From: Chara braunii
Lineage: Eukaryota; Streptophyta; Charophyceae; Charales; Characeae
Reading direction: 5' to 3'
Assembly: GCA_003427395.1 (NCBI GenBank)
Contig: BFEA01000035.1
Span: forward strand, 2,639,192 to 2,703,191
DNA length: 64,000 nucleotides
Below, piece after piece: positions 22,024 to 32,950 of this stretch. Under the pieces are notes generated by a model. The model searched no databases and was not told where the DNA came from. It worked only from the letters and a program-made list of their open reading frames with translations. The first letter of the stretch is position 1, and every line of letters begins with the position of its first letter. The position numbers were made by a program, and so were the translations under genes.

Positions 22024-23585
22024 GATGTTGTACAACATAGTAAACCAAACAACTTTTGTTTGAGGGGAACTACCAAATTCTTCATGGAATTTAAAATACA
22101 AATAAAATAATGCAAACAAAATTATCTTACACCCTTTGAAGGTCTTTCAACCCCCTTTCGGACCCTTAACCCCCCCGACCCTCCAAAACTAACATGAAAA
22201 AAATTAATCGTGAGACCGGATTTTGATCTCTTTCCGATGATGCAAAAAATGCTCTATCATCAAGGGAAAATAATTTTTTTTTTGACTGTTTTTCTTACTC
22301 GACCACGGGACCGTAGCAGAAGGGTCCTCGTCGCACTGACTCGACTGCCTGACCGAGCAGTCGCACCTATACGGGTCTGATATATTAAAAAAATGAGAAA
22401 ATGTGTGACTCGATCATTAGATTTTGAATGAAGAATGTTCAAAAACCAAAAGGGCTCAATGAATGATAATATTATAATTATGAGTCAGACATATTTGAGA
22501 CCTAAAGGAATCTTGAGATGATGTTGAGTTATGATTGGGGAAATGACACCCTAAACTATTGCAATGGAAAAGAGACCTCTGGATTAATGTCCGCCTTGGT
22601 TTGGCATCTCCATTCAACTTAGCCATACAACAACTGGTGGAGGAGTTATTTGCGGCAGGAAAACCTGGCATGTTATGAAACTCTCCACTAGATATTGTTG
22701 TGGGTTGCGGGTGGCCTTGTCTGCGCAGAAGGTGAAAAATACACCTCGTTGAATCGGTATTTCCGTTTAGCTTAATCACATACCAGTCGGTGAAGGAGTC
22801 GTTTGCGGAAGGGAAACCCGCCATGCTATGGGATCCTTAACTAGGCCTTGTTGTGGGTTGCAAGTGGTCTTGTCTGCGAAAATAATTTTTCATATTTGTG
22901 AAAATGGGGATAGCATACTTGTTAAATAGGTTTTGTAAGTGGGGTTGATTGAATTGTTTGTAAAAATGAGAGAGTCACTTGCTACATAAGATTTGGGAGT
23001 ACGAAGGATGAAATTAGTTTTGAGAATTAGAGAACATAGCTACCAAGTTTATTATGTGATTGAAATGGATGATTTTGTTTGGAGTAGCAATGACTTGTGA
23101 GATTGGGCTCGGTGGGGCTCAATCCATAGCACACATCGATGACTTACATGGAAAGGTCATTTAAGCTATCCACTGGTTAGTTTGAATATTATGGTGCTTA
23201 ATCACCCCACGAGGCAGGATGTCACCTAAAAAGGGTCCGAAAAGGCCATGAGAGTAGGCTCGAACTCGAGTTGTTTTTCAACCGCCTAAGAGTAATCACT
23301 TGTCGTATTATAATCTATTTCATTAAAGCCCTATAATTACAATAGGGCGGAAGGAAGGTTGATGTGATTAATGTTGTCTATCCGACTAGCGTTGACTCGA
23401 CAATACGTAAGCTCTTATACTTCCTATAATATCTTAGGGAATACTATGTGCTCGTGAAGATGACAAAGAGTTGAGGATGCTTGATTGTTGCGAGGTTAGT
23501 AAATTCTTGTGGTTGTGCTTAGCTATTATCGGACTGAGACGACTGGCACAACGAGGACGCCGATAAGTGGGTCCGGAAATACTAT
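22020..23585. other. No gene; tandem repeat at 22603-22880
   Basis: A unit of about 160 nt occurs twice (about 22603-22731 and 22764-22880) with shared GAGTTATTTGCGG/GAGTCGTTTGCGG and GTTGTGGGTTGC-GTGG-CTTG. The rest is AT-rich and anonymous. Confidence 0.6.
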
Positions 23586-23587
23586 GA

Positions 23588-23770
23588 GGCCACTGACAAA
23601 TGCCCTTACAAGGGTATTTGACCTTTTTGCAGGTCGCATAAGCCACATATGTAATGATAGTTGAGATAAGGGTGCACCCTTTTTCTTGCATGGGTTGCGT
23701 CTGAGGTAATGTGGTAAAAATGTTTGTGGATAGATCAGAGAGTGTGTGGGCACACACTTCAAGGCATGCA
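23588..23770 (+). mobile_element. LTR fragment of family L1
   Basis: Carries the palindrome-like TGCCCTTACAAGGGTATTTG and, about 145 nt on, AGAGAGTGTGTGGGCACACAC, in the same spacing as at 12733, 39863 and 47773. Confidence 0.55.
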
Positions 23771-25248
23771 TTGGTTGCCCAGACGATTGGTCACTCTGCG
23801 AACCGGTGGACCCATGGCGGCAAGGCCGGTGTGTGATAAGCCAGGATTCGTACTTGGCGGCTTTCCGTACCCTTAGGGAAAAATCCCACGTAAGCCTCAA
23901 AGTACGGGTTCTAGATGATTGGGAAGAACGGGGTTTATTTTTCCTTTTTCTTCTTTTTTTTTTTTTTTCTTTTTCTTCTTTTCCTTCTTGTTCCTTCTTG
24001 AAAAGAGAAGAAGGACGGAACAAAAACTTATTTTTCCTTTTTTCTTTTCGTTTTTCCAGAACTGCCCCTGATGGTCTTTTTCCGCTCGGTCGGTTAGCGC
24101 CCTCGTTGAGAACTCCAAGAAACAGTTAGATGGGAATTTTGATTTCTTGCGCACACGGCTGTTTTTCAAATTTTTGCATGCCGCTTAAACCCGTTTCCCC
24201 GCTTTGCATCCCCGCGCCATCTTCTCTTCTTCCCGCACGTTCCCTTCTCACATGCCTCTTCGTCATCCCTCGAGCGAAGGTCGATCCTCTCCTTACCCAT
24301 CATCCTGAACGATTGGTTGTGTATTTGGGATGGTCGGATCAATGTGGGGAAAGCGGGAAGCACGCACCACTTGAATAACCACCCCAATCAGACAAAGTGT
24401 TCGACTCGCATCCTTCGATCCTTTTGGGACCTTGCCCTTCTTTTGTCGTGCTCATCTGCGCCCCGCGCTACAAGGCTACATGCACCACATGCTGACACCT
24501 CGCCGCCTTCCGCACAATAAATTCTTGCAACCCTCCTCTCCTTCTCTTTGATCTCGGTGGCAATGTTGTGCGAGCTATGTGCGAGGTCCGCGGCGTCGAA
24601 CAAGCTTGATGAGCCCAAGTGACGGGCGGAGTGACGACATGGGGTCGGCTTAGCAATAGACTTGGGGTAAGCCAATCGGAGGGACTGAGCGGTGGTGGAG
24701 ATCTGACGCCGGCAGTGGCAGGGCCTTATGGCTATGGTTGTCGGTGGTTCTGAGGGACTGGGGGCTGGGTTCGGGGCGGCCAGCCATGTGAGAAATTTTG
24801 TATACTAAGAACTCACTTTTATCTCCATTGTTGCTTTGTCTCAGTGTGATGTGTGCATGGTCCCGATGCATGGGTATTCTGTTATATGCATGATGTGGTA
24901 CAAGAGTCTATGGATGATTGAATGTCTCATTGTCCAGGAGGGCTTGATGAGTATGTGTGTGTGTGCGCTTACAGGCGCGGTGGTGGGGATTGCTGGGTGT
25001 CGACCGTCTGCATGGATGCATGAGTGTGTTGGTCCTTCCTCCCTTCCCCGATCCCTTTTTCGGTCTTAATGTCGTGTGTATGCGGGGGACCAAGCGCCAA
25101 CCTCTTCCCTCTCTCCCTCCCTTCTGGGCGATGAAGGATCCGACGAAAACTCGATAACCGGAGAGATCAATCGTTCGTATCTCCGCGACGTGGATGACAT
25201 CTCCGCGACTCGACAGAACCTTGGATCCCCGACTCCGCATTCAGGTTG

Positions 25249-25317
<69 letters not shown>

Positions 25318-26570
25318 ACTAGGTGGGTTTTCATTGATTCTTGTATGAAGCCCGCGCTCGTCCCTGTGGACGCAAGCACGGGCCCTTGCCCGTGCTCTAC
25401 CTTTATATCGGTCTCTCACAACGCGCTGCCCTCCTTCCCGATCGCAGACGACGATAGTGTGTAGTGCGACGCAGACGTACGGATTGCTCTGCGACGAACC
25501 GAGCAGATCCGTCTGCATAGCCCCGCCAGGGCCTACCACATCGGAGGGAGTGGGTTTGTGTTGATTGATCCGTTCTCTTCCCCTCCCCTGATACTGCCCT
25601 ACACCGATCTCACGGTTTTGGCCTGGTCCGCGGCACAGGCGACGTGGCCACCTCGGTTTAACTGAAGCTGGTGTTGTCAGGGGGATTCGTGTTCCTGGCG
25701 AAGACTAGTCCTGGGATACGAAGGTGCGGCTTGGTTCCCATACCTCTCCCGCAATGCGGGCGTGCTCCCGACTAACTTTCGAACTTGGGTTCCCTCGACC
25801 CACCCTGCCCTCGGCAACCCCGCGCTAGGAGGTCCGCATGGGCTCGACGAATCTGACACCGAGGCCTGAAACTTCCGAACTGACCACCCTAAGATCCGCG
25901 CGAACCAGGCGCCATAGGGAACGGAAAACTCTGTTCTCCGTCGTTTTCTTCCTTTTTCTACTTTACCCTTTGATTGTTTCCCCTTCCATTGATGGTTGCT
26001 CCAGAATGAGTTTTTTTCCTGTCCCTTGCCCTCGACGATGGCTCGAACCCCCAAAAGGCAACTCTTGGCTCAAAACAAGAATCCCCCGTTTCGCTCAGGC
26101 GATTCAACCCCACGACCAAAAATCCCCGGCCACACCCCCAACTACTCTGATCGGCGTTCGAAGTACGGAACGCCACGCGGGGTGTGAGGTTTGCGCATCA
26201 CAGAGATCCCGCAGAACGATGCGAGTTAAACAAATCAACTTTTTCATTAGTATAGTCATGCGTGCATCGTACGCGTGTATAGAGGCTGGCATTGCCGCCG
26301 CCTCCATCGAGTTGCCTGAACCCGAGGCCGTCGCTGGATGTGAGCTCCCTTGACATGTTTGGAGTCACTGTGATGTTTGAGGGCGTCCGCTATGACCTCG
26401 GCAAGGCTTTCGAAAATGGGGCCTCGTGTAGGCTTGAGACTTCGCCTACTGGAGTAGTGGAGGTGTGGCTTTGGAAAAGTTGCCGCTTGCAAGGGCCAGA
26501 ATTGGCGGCCCGACTGGTGGAGTTGACGGTCCTGCATGACTAATATTGACTATCCCCTTTCGTTTTGTCA
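23770..26570. other. No gene recognised; microsatellite at 25247-25318
   Basis: A pyrimidine/poly-T segment lies at about 23935-24000, and a compound (AC)n(AG)n at 25247-25318. GC content rises around 25.6-26.5 kb and some frames reach 125-170 codons, but no domain is recognisable and both strands are open. Confidence 0.5.
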
Positions 26571-26574
26571 TCTA

Positions 26575-26830
26575 TCCTGAGCCCGGGCCCGACTGGTGGG
26601 AAAGTGGGGGTGCCAACTGTTTCCCCTCTCATCAATTCTCCGCTGTTTTTCCTTTTTCATTTATTTATTTATTATTTTAAATAATCAGTTCATTTTTTGC
26701 GGCTGGGCCCGGTACCAATTCCAGACCTGCCGCGGAACCGATGGGCCTAGCTCAGTTGGCACACCCATGAACTGTTGAAATACAATCCGAGTTTCAACTC
26801 AGAGTCTGCCGAAAGCAGATGAATGAGATA
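26575..26830 (+). mobile_element. SINE-like element, partial copy
   Basis: Body (GGGCCCGACTGGTGGGAAAG, T-rich tract, GGGCCCGGTACCAATTCC) followed by TAGCTCAGTTGGCACACCC and CTGTTGAAATACA. Lacks the tRNA-like head found at 14821. Confidence 0.55.
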
Positions 26831-26909
26831 CTACAACTTCCACCATTTTGTATTACCTTGGTTTGGCCAGTACGGTGACGATGGGCCTCGCTCCACCACT
26901 CTCGAAATG

Positions 26910-27090
26910 TGCAAAACGAGAGGGAATCTTCCGCTAGAACAAGGAAAGATACATCGCCATGATTTTTGTCTTTTGTGCATTTTCGGAGTAGTGGAGCAAC
27001 GCCCGACATCTCAAAGGAAAGATACATCGCCATGATTTTTGTCTTTTGTGCATTTTCGGAGTAGTGGAGCGACGCCCGACATCTCAAGGT
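26910..27090. repeat. 74-nt tandem duplication with hairpin motif
   Basis: GAAAGATACATCGCCATG...CGACATCTCAA is present twice in a row (about 26944-27017 and 27018-27087). The hairpin GAATCTTCCGCTAGAACAAG, a reverse-strand copy of the dispersed motif, precedes it. Confidence 0.8.
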
Positions 27091-27655
27091 CATCGCCCAC
27101 TTAGAACATTCGTTAAACTAGGATGGTACAAGGAAGATTGCACTACCTCTACGCGTGGCAGGGTGCAGAGCGGACTAACCCCAATCTATGACCTCTTCTA
27201 CTGCACTTGGAGTACAAATGCGGGGGCGTACACATAGGAAGGTGACCGTCCTGGTGTGAACAAGATCGGCCTTGCTGCTCACTCACTCCTCTGCCCTCGG
27301 TTTGTGTAGATTGTGGCCAGCTCCGAATGAATAGGGATGTCAGAGCTGGCCAGATACAAATCAGCTTAGATCAGGGAATACTCGGCCGATTAAGTTCGTG
27401 ACCTAAGCAGCGGACTAATCAAATATGCCCCAATCTACTGTGTGTTCGTGGCCTAAGCAGCGGACTAAGTTCGTGGCCTAAGCCACGGGCCAACCAAATA
27501 TGATGGTCAAAACAATAAAATAAAATAAAATAAAATGATGGTCGGGCGGGTGAAGGGAGTGCGTTATTGTGTCATCGAGGTCCATTGGAAAATGTTGTCG
27601 GTTCTATCCGTGGGCTGCGTTAACCTGTTACAACTGGTAGTAGTCCTATCGGAAG
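27090..27655. other. No gene recognised
   Basis: Short direct repeats of CGTGGCCTAAGC-GCGGACTAA (about 27398-27500) and AAATA/AAAAT runs only. Confidence 0.5.
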
Positions 27656-27699
27656 AAGAAGAAGAAAAAAAAAAAAAAAAAAAAGAAGAAGAATAGTGT
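27656..27699. repeat. GAA/poly(A) tract at Penelope-like element border
   Basis: (GAA)4 plus about 21 A plus (GAA)3 directly abuts the element. A GAAAAAGAAGAAAA tract lies at its other border (34161-34175). Confidence 0.85.
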
Positions 27700-28878
27700 A
27701 TAGTGAAAACAGTGGCCATAGACTGCTTCTCGTACAAGCATCGATATGTCATCATTACTTCTCCGCATGTACTGTTCTCAGCAAGAAAACGCGCNNNNNN
27801 NNNNNNNNNNNNNNNNNNNNNNNNNNNNNNNNNNNNNNNNNNNNNNNNNNNNNNNNNNNNNNNNNNNNNNNNNNNNNNNNNNNNNNNNNNNNNNNNNNNN
27901 NNNNNNNNNNNNNNNNNNNNNNNNNNNNNNNNNNNNNNNNNNNNNNNNNNNNNNNNNNNNNNNNNNNNNNNNNNNNNNNNNNNNNNNNNNNNNNNNNNNN
28001 NNNNNNNNNNNNNNNNNNNNNNNNNNNNNNNNNNNNNNNNNNNNNNNNNNNNNNNNNNNNNNNNNNNNNNNNNNNNNNNNNNNNNNNNNNNNNNNNNNNN
28101 NNNNNNNNNNNNNNNNNNNNNNNNNNNNNNNNNNNNNNNNNNNNNNNNNNNNNNNNNNNNNNNNNNNNNNNNNNNNNNNNNNNNNNNNNNNNNNNNNNNN
28201 NNNNNNNNNNNNNNNNNNNNNNNNNNNNNNNNNNNNNNNNNNNNNNNNNNNNNNNNNNNNNNNNNNNNNNNNNNNNNNNNNNNNNNNNNNNNNNNNNNNN
28301 NNNNNNNNNNNNNNNNNNNNNNNNNNNNNNNNNNNNNNNNNNNNNNNNNNNNNNNNNNNNNNNNNNNNNNNNNNNNNNNNNNNNNNNNNNNNNNNNNNNN
28401 NNNNNNNNNNNNNNTTTCATCGAAATCCTCAAGGTTCCCCGATAGTCTTTAGTAGGGGCATCCCCAAGTAAGGACTTCCTAATTACAATTTAGTCCTGGC
28501 CAGCGGATTGATTGCAAACCAGTACTTTCCATACTATTTGCCAAACTAGGTCTAGGACAGGCCTAGGCTTTCCACACTGCCCAGGTGGACAGTGAGGACC
28601 TGAAAAAACGAAGTAGTAGAGAAGTCTAGAAAAATTACGACGAAATATACAACCTATAATTACACTTCCGATACGTGAAAATTTATTGCACCATCGTAAT
28701 TAATTTATTTACTGCTTACAGATAATTACATAAAATTACAAATATACACGTTACTCCTTGTACAACCGCGCCATTTTGATTTTTTCGTGCCAGCATACCA
28801 GGCACTCAAGCAGTCTTAACCAAGACGCCTTGAATACCTTGGTGCCCTTAGCAAACCGTGCTAGGGCTCTGAAGAAAA
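27700..28878 (-). repeat. Downstream pLTR, interrupted by gap
   Basis: Matches 32951-34168 on both sides of the N run, including the last 40-odd codons of the RT gene. The known flanks predict about 662 missing bases, and the gap is 620 N. Confidence 0.85.
27795..28414. other. Assembly gap (620 N)
   Basis: The gap begins exactly where the hammerhead ribozyme would start in this pLTR copy. Confidence 1.
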
Positions 28879-30660
28879 GCGTCGGGGGGTAACCCCGACG
28901 CAAGAGTTCCTGCTTCATGGCTATCACCGGAAGGATGATCGCGCTTTCGTTGTTGGTCATCTGTTGAATACGGTGGAAACTCCCCATGATAGCTCCGATC
29001 TTGACTTTCTTGTCGGAGCAAGAACAGAAGTCCTGGAAGCAACGAAACGTAAGCTGCGAACCCTGGTCGAGACAACTGTTCTTGACTTTCGGTTCCATAA
29101 TGAACCGGATTCTTCCCACCGTGATAGTGACCTGTGCACCGATGAAGTCAATCGTATTAGATTCATCATCAGTGCGCACGAGTACCAGCTTGCTTCCATA
29201 ACACTTGTTGAACTTCTCCAGGATCTGAATTGCCCTCTGTACAGATTCTTCCTTCCGTTGATGGAAGGCCACGACCAGTGACACATCATCCATGAATCTT
29301 ACCCCATGCACTAGCCGTCTGTCTCTCCCGAGGGACTTCAGAAACTCAACTTCATACTTCGCACAGAGCAGACAAGCCAATGGGGGACTGGAGTTCTTCC
29401 CCATGGGCACTCCGACCCTCTGCCTGTAGAGTTTCTCTTTGCAGGAAGTGTATGTATGCCGCAGCTTGAACGCAATAAAGCGTATCAACAACCGGAACTC
29501 CATTTTAACATACCTCTTCCCGAACAACTTTGTTCCCAAGGAGACCAATTTCCTCCCCCTCCTGCTGACGATAATGCGGTGATAGCCTCTTCCTTCCCAC
29601 TCCTCCAATAGCCAGCGCACTGCTTCTATGATAGCTGCATGCGGCAAGGAGGTAAATATTTTTTTGATGTCAAACCCACCTCCAATCACCATCGTATTGT
29701 CACCGAACAGTTGGAGTCTTTTCTCCGCTTGTTGTAAGTTCGGTTTGAGTTGCGCTGTGGCGATCAGGTTGAAGTGCGAGGAACCGGGGAGCTTGGCCAG
29801 CAAATAGTTTAGGGCCCTAGCCACCCACCGACTCCCTGTCTTCGTAGGCTCACTGCACGCAGGCGCAATCGGTCTCCACTTGGTAAGATCCTTGTGTTTG
29901 GGGAGGACATACGCCTTCCCAATGAGACCCTTGCTGTCCCAAGTTGCTAACTGCTCCAGTCCCAGTCCCTTGTAATCTTGCCTCATCTCCATTAATATCT
30001 CCTTCTCCTTGCTGACAACTATATCGTAAGCAGTATTCCAAGTGAACATCATGTCCAGTCCACGCTCATAAACTATTGGACACATCACAGCCAAATCACC
30101 CGCATTTCTGTCCACCGGAGTAATGGCCAACTCCTGCAGATTTCTCTTAACCTCAATGACCGGATCTTCATCTGTGTCACTTCTCATGCTGCATCCGTCC
30201 GAAAAACAATTTTTAAGCTTGAGGTCTTGAAGGTGTTTTCCCACTCTGCCTCCCAACACCGATGTAAGTCCTTGCCAAAAGCTGTCCCTCAGCTCATTCA
30301 AGGTTGTCCCCAACTTTGGACGCAAAACGTTCTTACCATTGAGCGCCACTCGAGGTACGTGCTCCACGTCAGCAGTCCTGGTAAGAACATGCCCTTCAGT
30401 ACGCGGTAAGTTGAATCGTTCACAGGTGCAACTAAACTCCTCCCGTCGACTGAGCAACCTATGATTGCACAAAATATCGGAGACATTTCGGTTTCTCTGC
30501 CAGACAAATCTCAGCTTCCTGCTCAGTTTTCCTGCGATGGCAGGATGCAGTTCACAACTAGCGATCTTGCTAACCAATATATCTCTAACTTCTCGTTTCT
30601 TTATCTCCTTTCTGAATTTGACCTTAACAGTGATCTTCCTCCTCAAATTAACACGAGCCT
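28751..30660 (-). CDS. Penelope-like reverse transcriptase
   Basis: About 630 residues. RT signatures in order, numbered from the first Leu/Met at 30646: TPVDRNAGDLAV (177-188; counterpart of the Penelope DKG motif), KWRPIAPACSEPTKTG (256-271), GGGFDIKKIFTSLP (322-335, motif A with Asp326), RVGVPMGKNSSPPLA (410-424, motif B) and VRFMDDVSL (449-457, motif C, FMDD where most have Y-DD). Then a GAxxGxFHR segment, and an end without GIY-YIG. A Cys/His cluster (Cys60, His62, Cys73, Cys75) lies near the N-terminus. There is no ATG at the start of the frame. It opens just after a TGA near 30743 with EPSKT-VLG, which repeats the end of the GIY-YIG ORF, so the two were probably one protein. The product would copy element RNA at a nicked target in the nucleus. 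Confidence 0.85.
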
Positions 30661-30810
30661 TCTTCTTGCCTAGTACGCTTGTTTTTGAAGGTTCTTTACA
30701 AGTTGACCTTACAAGAGTGCGATGGCAGGATGCAGTTCACAACAGTGACCTTCACATCCTTTATCGTCTTCCTAGTACCCTTGTTTTTGAAGGTTCCTGC
30801 ACTACTATAC
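30532..30810. repeat. Interleaved duplications between GIY-YIG and RT frames
   Basis: CTAGTAC-CTTGTTTTTGAAGGTTC occurs at 30670 and 30771. GCGATGGCAGGATGCAGTTCACAAC (25 nt) occurs at about 30533 and 30719. About 100 nt of extra DNA, partly copied from 100-190 nt away, separates the two frames. Confidence 0.8.
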
Positions 30811-31750
30811 AGGTGCATGAGTTTATCGATAGACATACTGGATAACTCCGTACGCTTGAAGGCATTTCTAAAAGTTGACGCAGGTAACCCTTTCCTCTCT
30901 CCCTTGCCTTTTTAGTTAAAATAATAGGAGATACCCAAAACTGCCCTCCGGCTTCGAAAAACAGCTTAGCCTGCGCTAGCGCTATTTTACCGTCCTCCCC
31001 CACAACCGTGGATGACCCAAACAACCTCTTCACAACAGCCCAATCCTCTCCCCAAACTTCAACACCTTCACTGTACAGATAAGTACTTTTCCTACCCTCT
31101 GCAAGCGCTGTTTGCAGAATGCAAGTAAGACTAGCATTTCCCACTGGTCTGCTCCGAGACCAAAACAACAGTATTCCCGCTTGTTTCTTCTGCACATGCG
31201 TGACAGTTTTCTTCTTTCCCCTTTCTCTCTTGCCTTTCCTCTTTTTCGTCTTGCCAGTCCTGCGTGTACCGATGGTGTTCAATGATGGTGAGAAGCGCTT
31301 GATTAACGATTTTTCTAAGTTGGCAATGCCTTCAACATCGGTAGTCGCGATTGGAATGACGACGTACTTTCCGCAGCCGAATTTCTCCAGCCAGTTGTAG
31401 AGAATCGGTGCTTTCTTGTTGTTTCTTGCTTCAACACATCTAATGTGTTCCCACCACCTTTCAGTCGCTCCTCTGATGGATCTTCCAATGTACGTCCTCT
31501 TACACCAAGGTGAAACAAGGCAATAAACAACAGGCTGTTTCATGACGAACCAGTCCCAATTCTGCGGGACAATGTCAACGAGTTTCCTTGCCCAGGGTAC
31601 TTGCCCACAAAACGTGAGCAAAACCGTTCCAGTTGCAAGCGCCTTCTCGATTGCCAACCTAAGTTTGACCAATCCGGCATGCCCCCACATAGCATCCCGT
31701 AGCTTGAGCAGCCCCACGATGGTGGTCCATGTCTGCTTTTCCGGGGGATG
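30761..31750 (-). CDS. GIY-YIG endonuclease domain
   Basis: About 320 residues. Nuclease core, numbered from the GTG codon at 31717: VVYCLV (63-68, the 'GIY' strand), TYIGRS (75-80), ATERWWEH (84-91, conserved Arg87 and His91), LYNWLEKFG (106-114) and NLEKSLIKRF-P-LN (133-147, catalytic Glu135 and conserved Asn147). A basic stretch (TGKTKKRKGKRERGKKK) follows. In known Penelope-like elements this nuclease nicks the target DNA to prime reverse transcription. The frame has no ATG and opens after a TGA near 31752. Its natural N-terminus lies in the other frame at 31914-31750, so a one-base frameshift separates them. It ends with EPSKTRVLGRR, a duplicate of the RT frame's opening. Confidence 0.85.
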   Translation of the reverse strand, partial: HPPEKQTWTTIVGLLKLRDAMWGHAGLVKLRLAIEKALATGTVLLTFCGQVPWARKLVDIVPQNWDWFVMKQPVVYCLVSPWCKRTYIGRSIRGATERWWEHIRCVEARNNKKAPILYNWLEKFGCGKYVVIPIATTDVEGIANLEKSLIKRFSPSLNTIGTRRTGKTKKRKGKRERGKKKTVTHVQKKQAGILLFWSRSRPVGNASLTCILQTALAEGRKSTYLYSEGVEVWGEDWAVVKRLFGSSTVVGEDGKIALAQAKLFFEAGGQFWVSPIILTKKARERGKGYLRQLLEMPSSVRSYPVCLSINSCTCIVVQEPSKTRVLGRR

Positions 31751-31930
31751 ACACCATCATTGCGAGTGTTCCCCTTCGTAACGATCCGCCTCAGGCTGCA
31801 ACTCCTCCAAGCCCTCACCATTATCGCTGCTGACCAAACCGCCTGTTCCTTCGTCACATAAGTAATGCCTTTTCCGTCACAAATCTTCTTCACCTCTCGA
31901 AAATCCTTGCTCATAAGCCTCTCTCTAGTC
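31750..31930 (-). CDS. Linker segment between zinc-knuckle and GIY-YIG parts
   Basis: In frame with the zinc-knuckle ORF, separated from it only by the TGA at 31933-31935, it reads ETRERL-MSKDFREVKKICD and on to AAIMVRAWRS. It then needs a frame change near 31750 to enter the GIY-YIG frame. I see no domain. Its position makes it part of the original polyprotein. Confidence 0.6.
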
Positions 31931-31932
31931 TC

Positions 31933-32727
31933 TCATATCTCTTGCACGATGCCTGTCTTACTGCACGAGGCGCCCGTAGCCCTCGCAACGTTGGTTGGCG
32001 TCTGCACCGCAGTCTTCTTTCTCTGGCTCATTTCATATTCCTCCCTCGTCTGCAATCTTGCCTCCTCTTCATACTCGTCCAAGTCCCCAAACCTTCTAGC
32101 CGTCCGCTTGCCTCTTGTCTTCCTTGGCGGCAATTTCCTTCCTTCTTCCACGAGCGCATCTTCATCACGGAGGTCATTCTCGAAGTCGACGTCGAGCTTG
32201 CCTCTGTCTCTTTTCGGAGTTTTCCCATTCATCGCCAAGGTCAGTTTCACCTCTGTCCGGATCTCAGCTTTAAAAGCACGTAGATCCCTAGCAACTGCCG
32301 CAATTGTCCTCATCTCAGCCTCTTCCGCCAAACGTTTTACAGGCTCGGTCTCTTGGAAACATCTCCTCTCCATATCCGCAATCATCCGTTTCATCTGTTC
32401 ATCCCTCTGCTCCTGCTCAAGCAGCATCTTCCTTCGCTCAGCCTCCCTCTTTCGTTTCTCTTCTTCCGCTACCTTTCTTTCCTCTTCTTCCTGCTGTTTC
32501 TTTATTTGGTGGTCTGTCCATTCCTTGATCCTTCGGAAATCTTCATCCTTCTGCTGCCTCGTTTGCCAATATGACGTGTTGCTGTTGAACGTACCTTGCC
32601 CTTTGCTCGCTGTACATTCTCGGGCAAAGTGTCCTGTCTGCCCGCAGTTAAAGCACGTACCAGCGGGGTTTCCACTCGGTGTGCCCGCATTCGCCATGTC
32701 TCCCTCTCTTGTTCTTTCTCTTCCCAC
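31933..32727 (-). CDS. CCHC zinc-knuckle and coiled-coil N-terminal part of Penelope-like polyprotein
   Basis: 264 codons. A retroviral-type zinc knuckle CFNCGQTGHFAREC (Cys25, Cys28, His33, Cys38; C-x2-C-x4-H-x4-C) sits close to the N-terminus. Met11 (MANAGTPSGNPAG) is the more likely start, at about 32697. Residues about 55-135 are an extended Glu/Lys/Arg/Gln helix (IKKQQEEEERKVAEEEKRKR and following), a strong coiled-coil candidate. A basic segment (PPRKTRGKRTARR) follows. CCHC knuckles normally bind the element's RNA and the coiled coil would oligomerise, so this is a Gag-like module. Its TGA at 31933 is followed in frame by the linker segment, so the stop is likely a lesion. Confidence 0.8.
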   Translation of the reverse strand: MGRERTREGDMANAGTPSGNPAGTCFNCGQTGHFARECTASKGQGTFNSNTSYWQTRQQKDEDFRRIKEWTDHQIKKQQEEEERKVAEEEKRKREAERRKMLLEQEQRDEQMKRMIADMERRCFQETEPVKRLAEEAEMRTIAAVARDLRAFKAEIRTEVKLTLAMNGKTPKRDRGKLDVDFENDLRDEDALVEEGRKLPPRKTRGKRTARRFGDLDEYEEEARLQTREEYEMSQRKKTAVQTPTNVARATGASCSKTGIVQEI

Positions 32728-32950
32728 TCCCTCCCTCTCTCGCCCTTTCTATCTCCTTCTACGCGCTACTTTCCTATTCACAGTATCACGTGCTAGCCGT
32801 CCGTTGCCTACTAGAAGCCGTGCGTACAAGCTATTACCAGCCAACGCTCACGTTAAAACCTCACTGATCTACAATCTATGACACTAACCACTTGTCGACA
32901 TAGCCACCAGTGTGAGTACACCCTCTTATCCGGTTACTACGCATCACAGA

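Noticed and set aside
25677-26353. Frames of 125-171 codons around 25.7-26.3 kb as host exons
   Set aside because: Both strands are open, no domain is recognisable and no consistent splice pattern is seen.
27696-28471. Long frames across the N run (about 240 codons)
   Set aside because: Almost all codons are N; they are artefacts of the gap.
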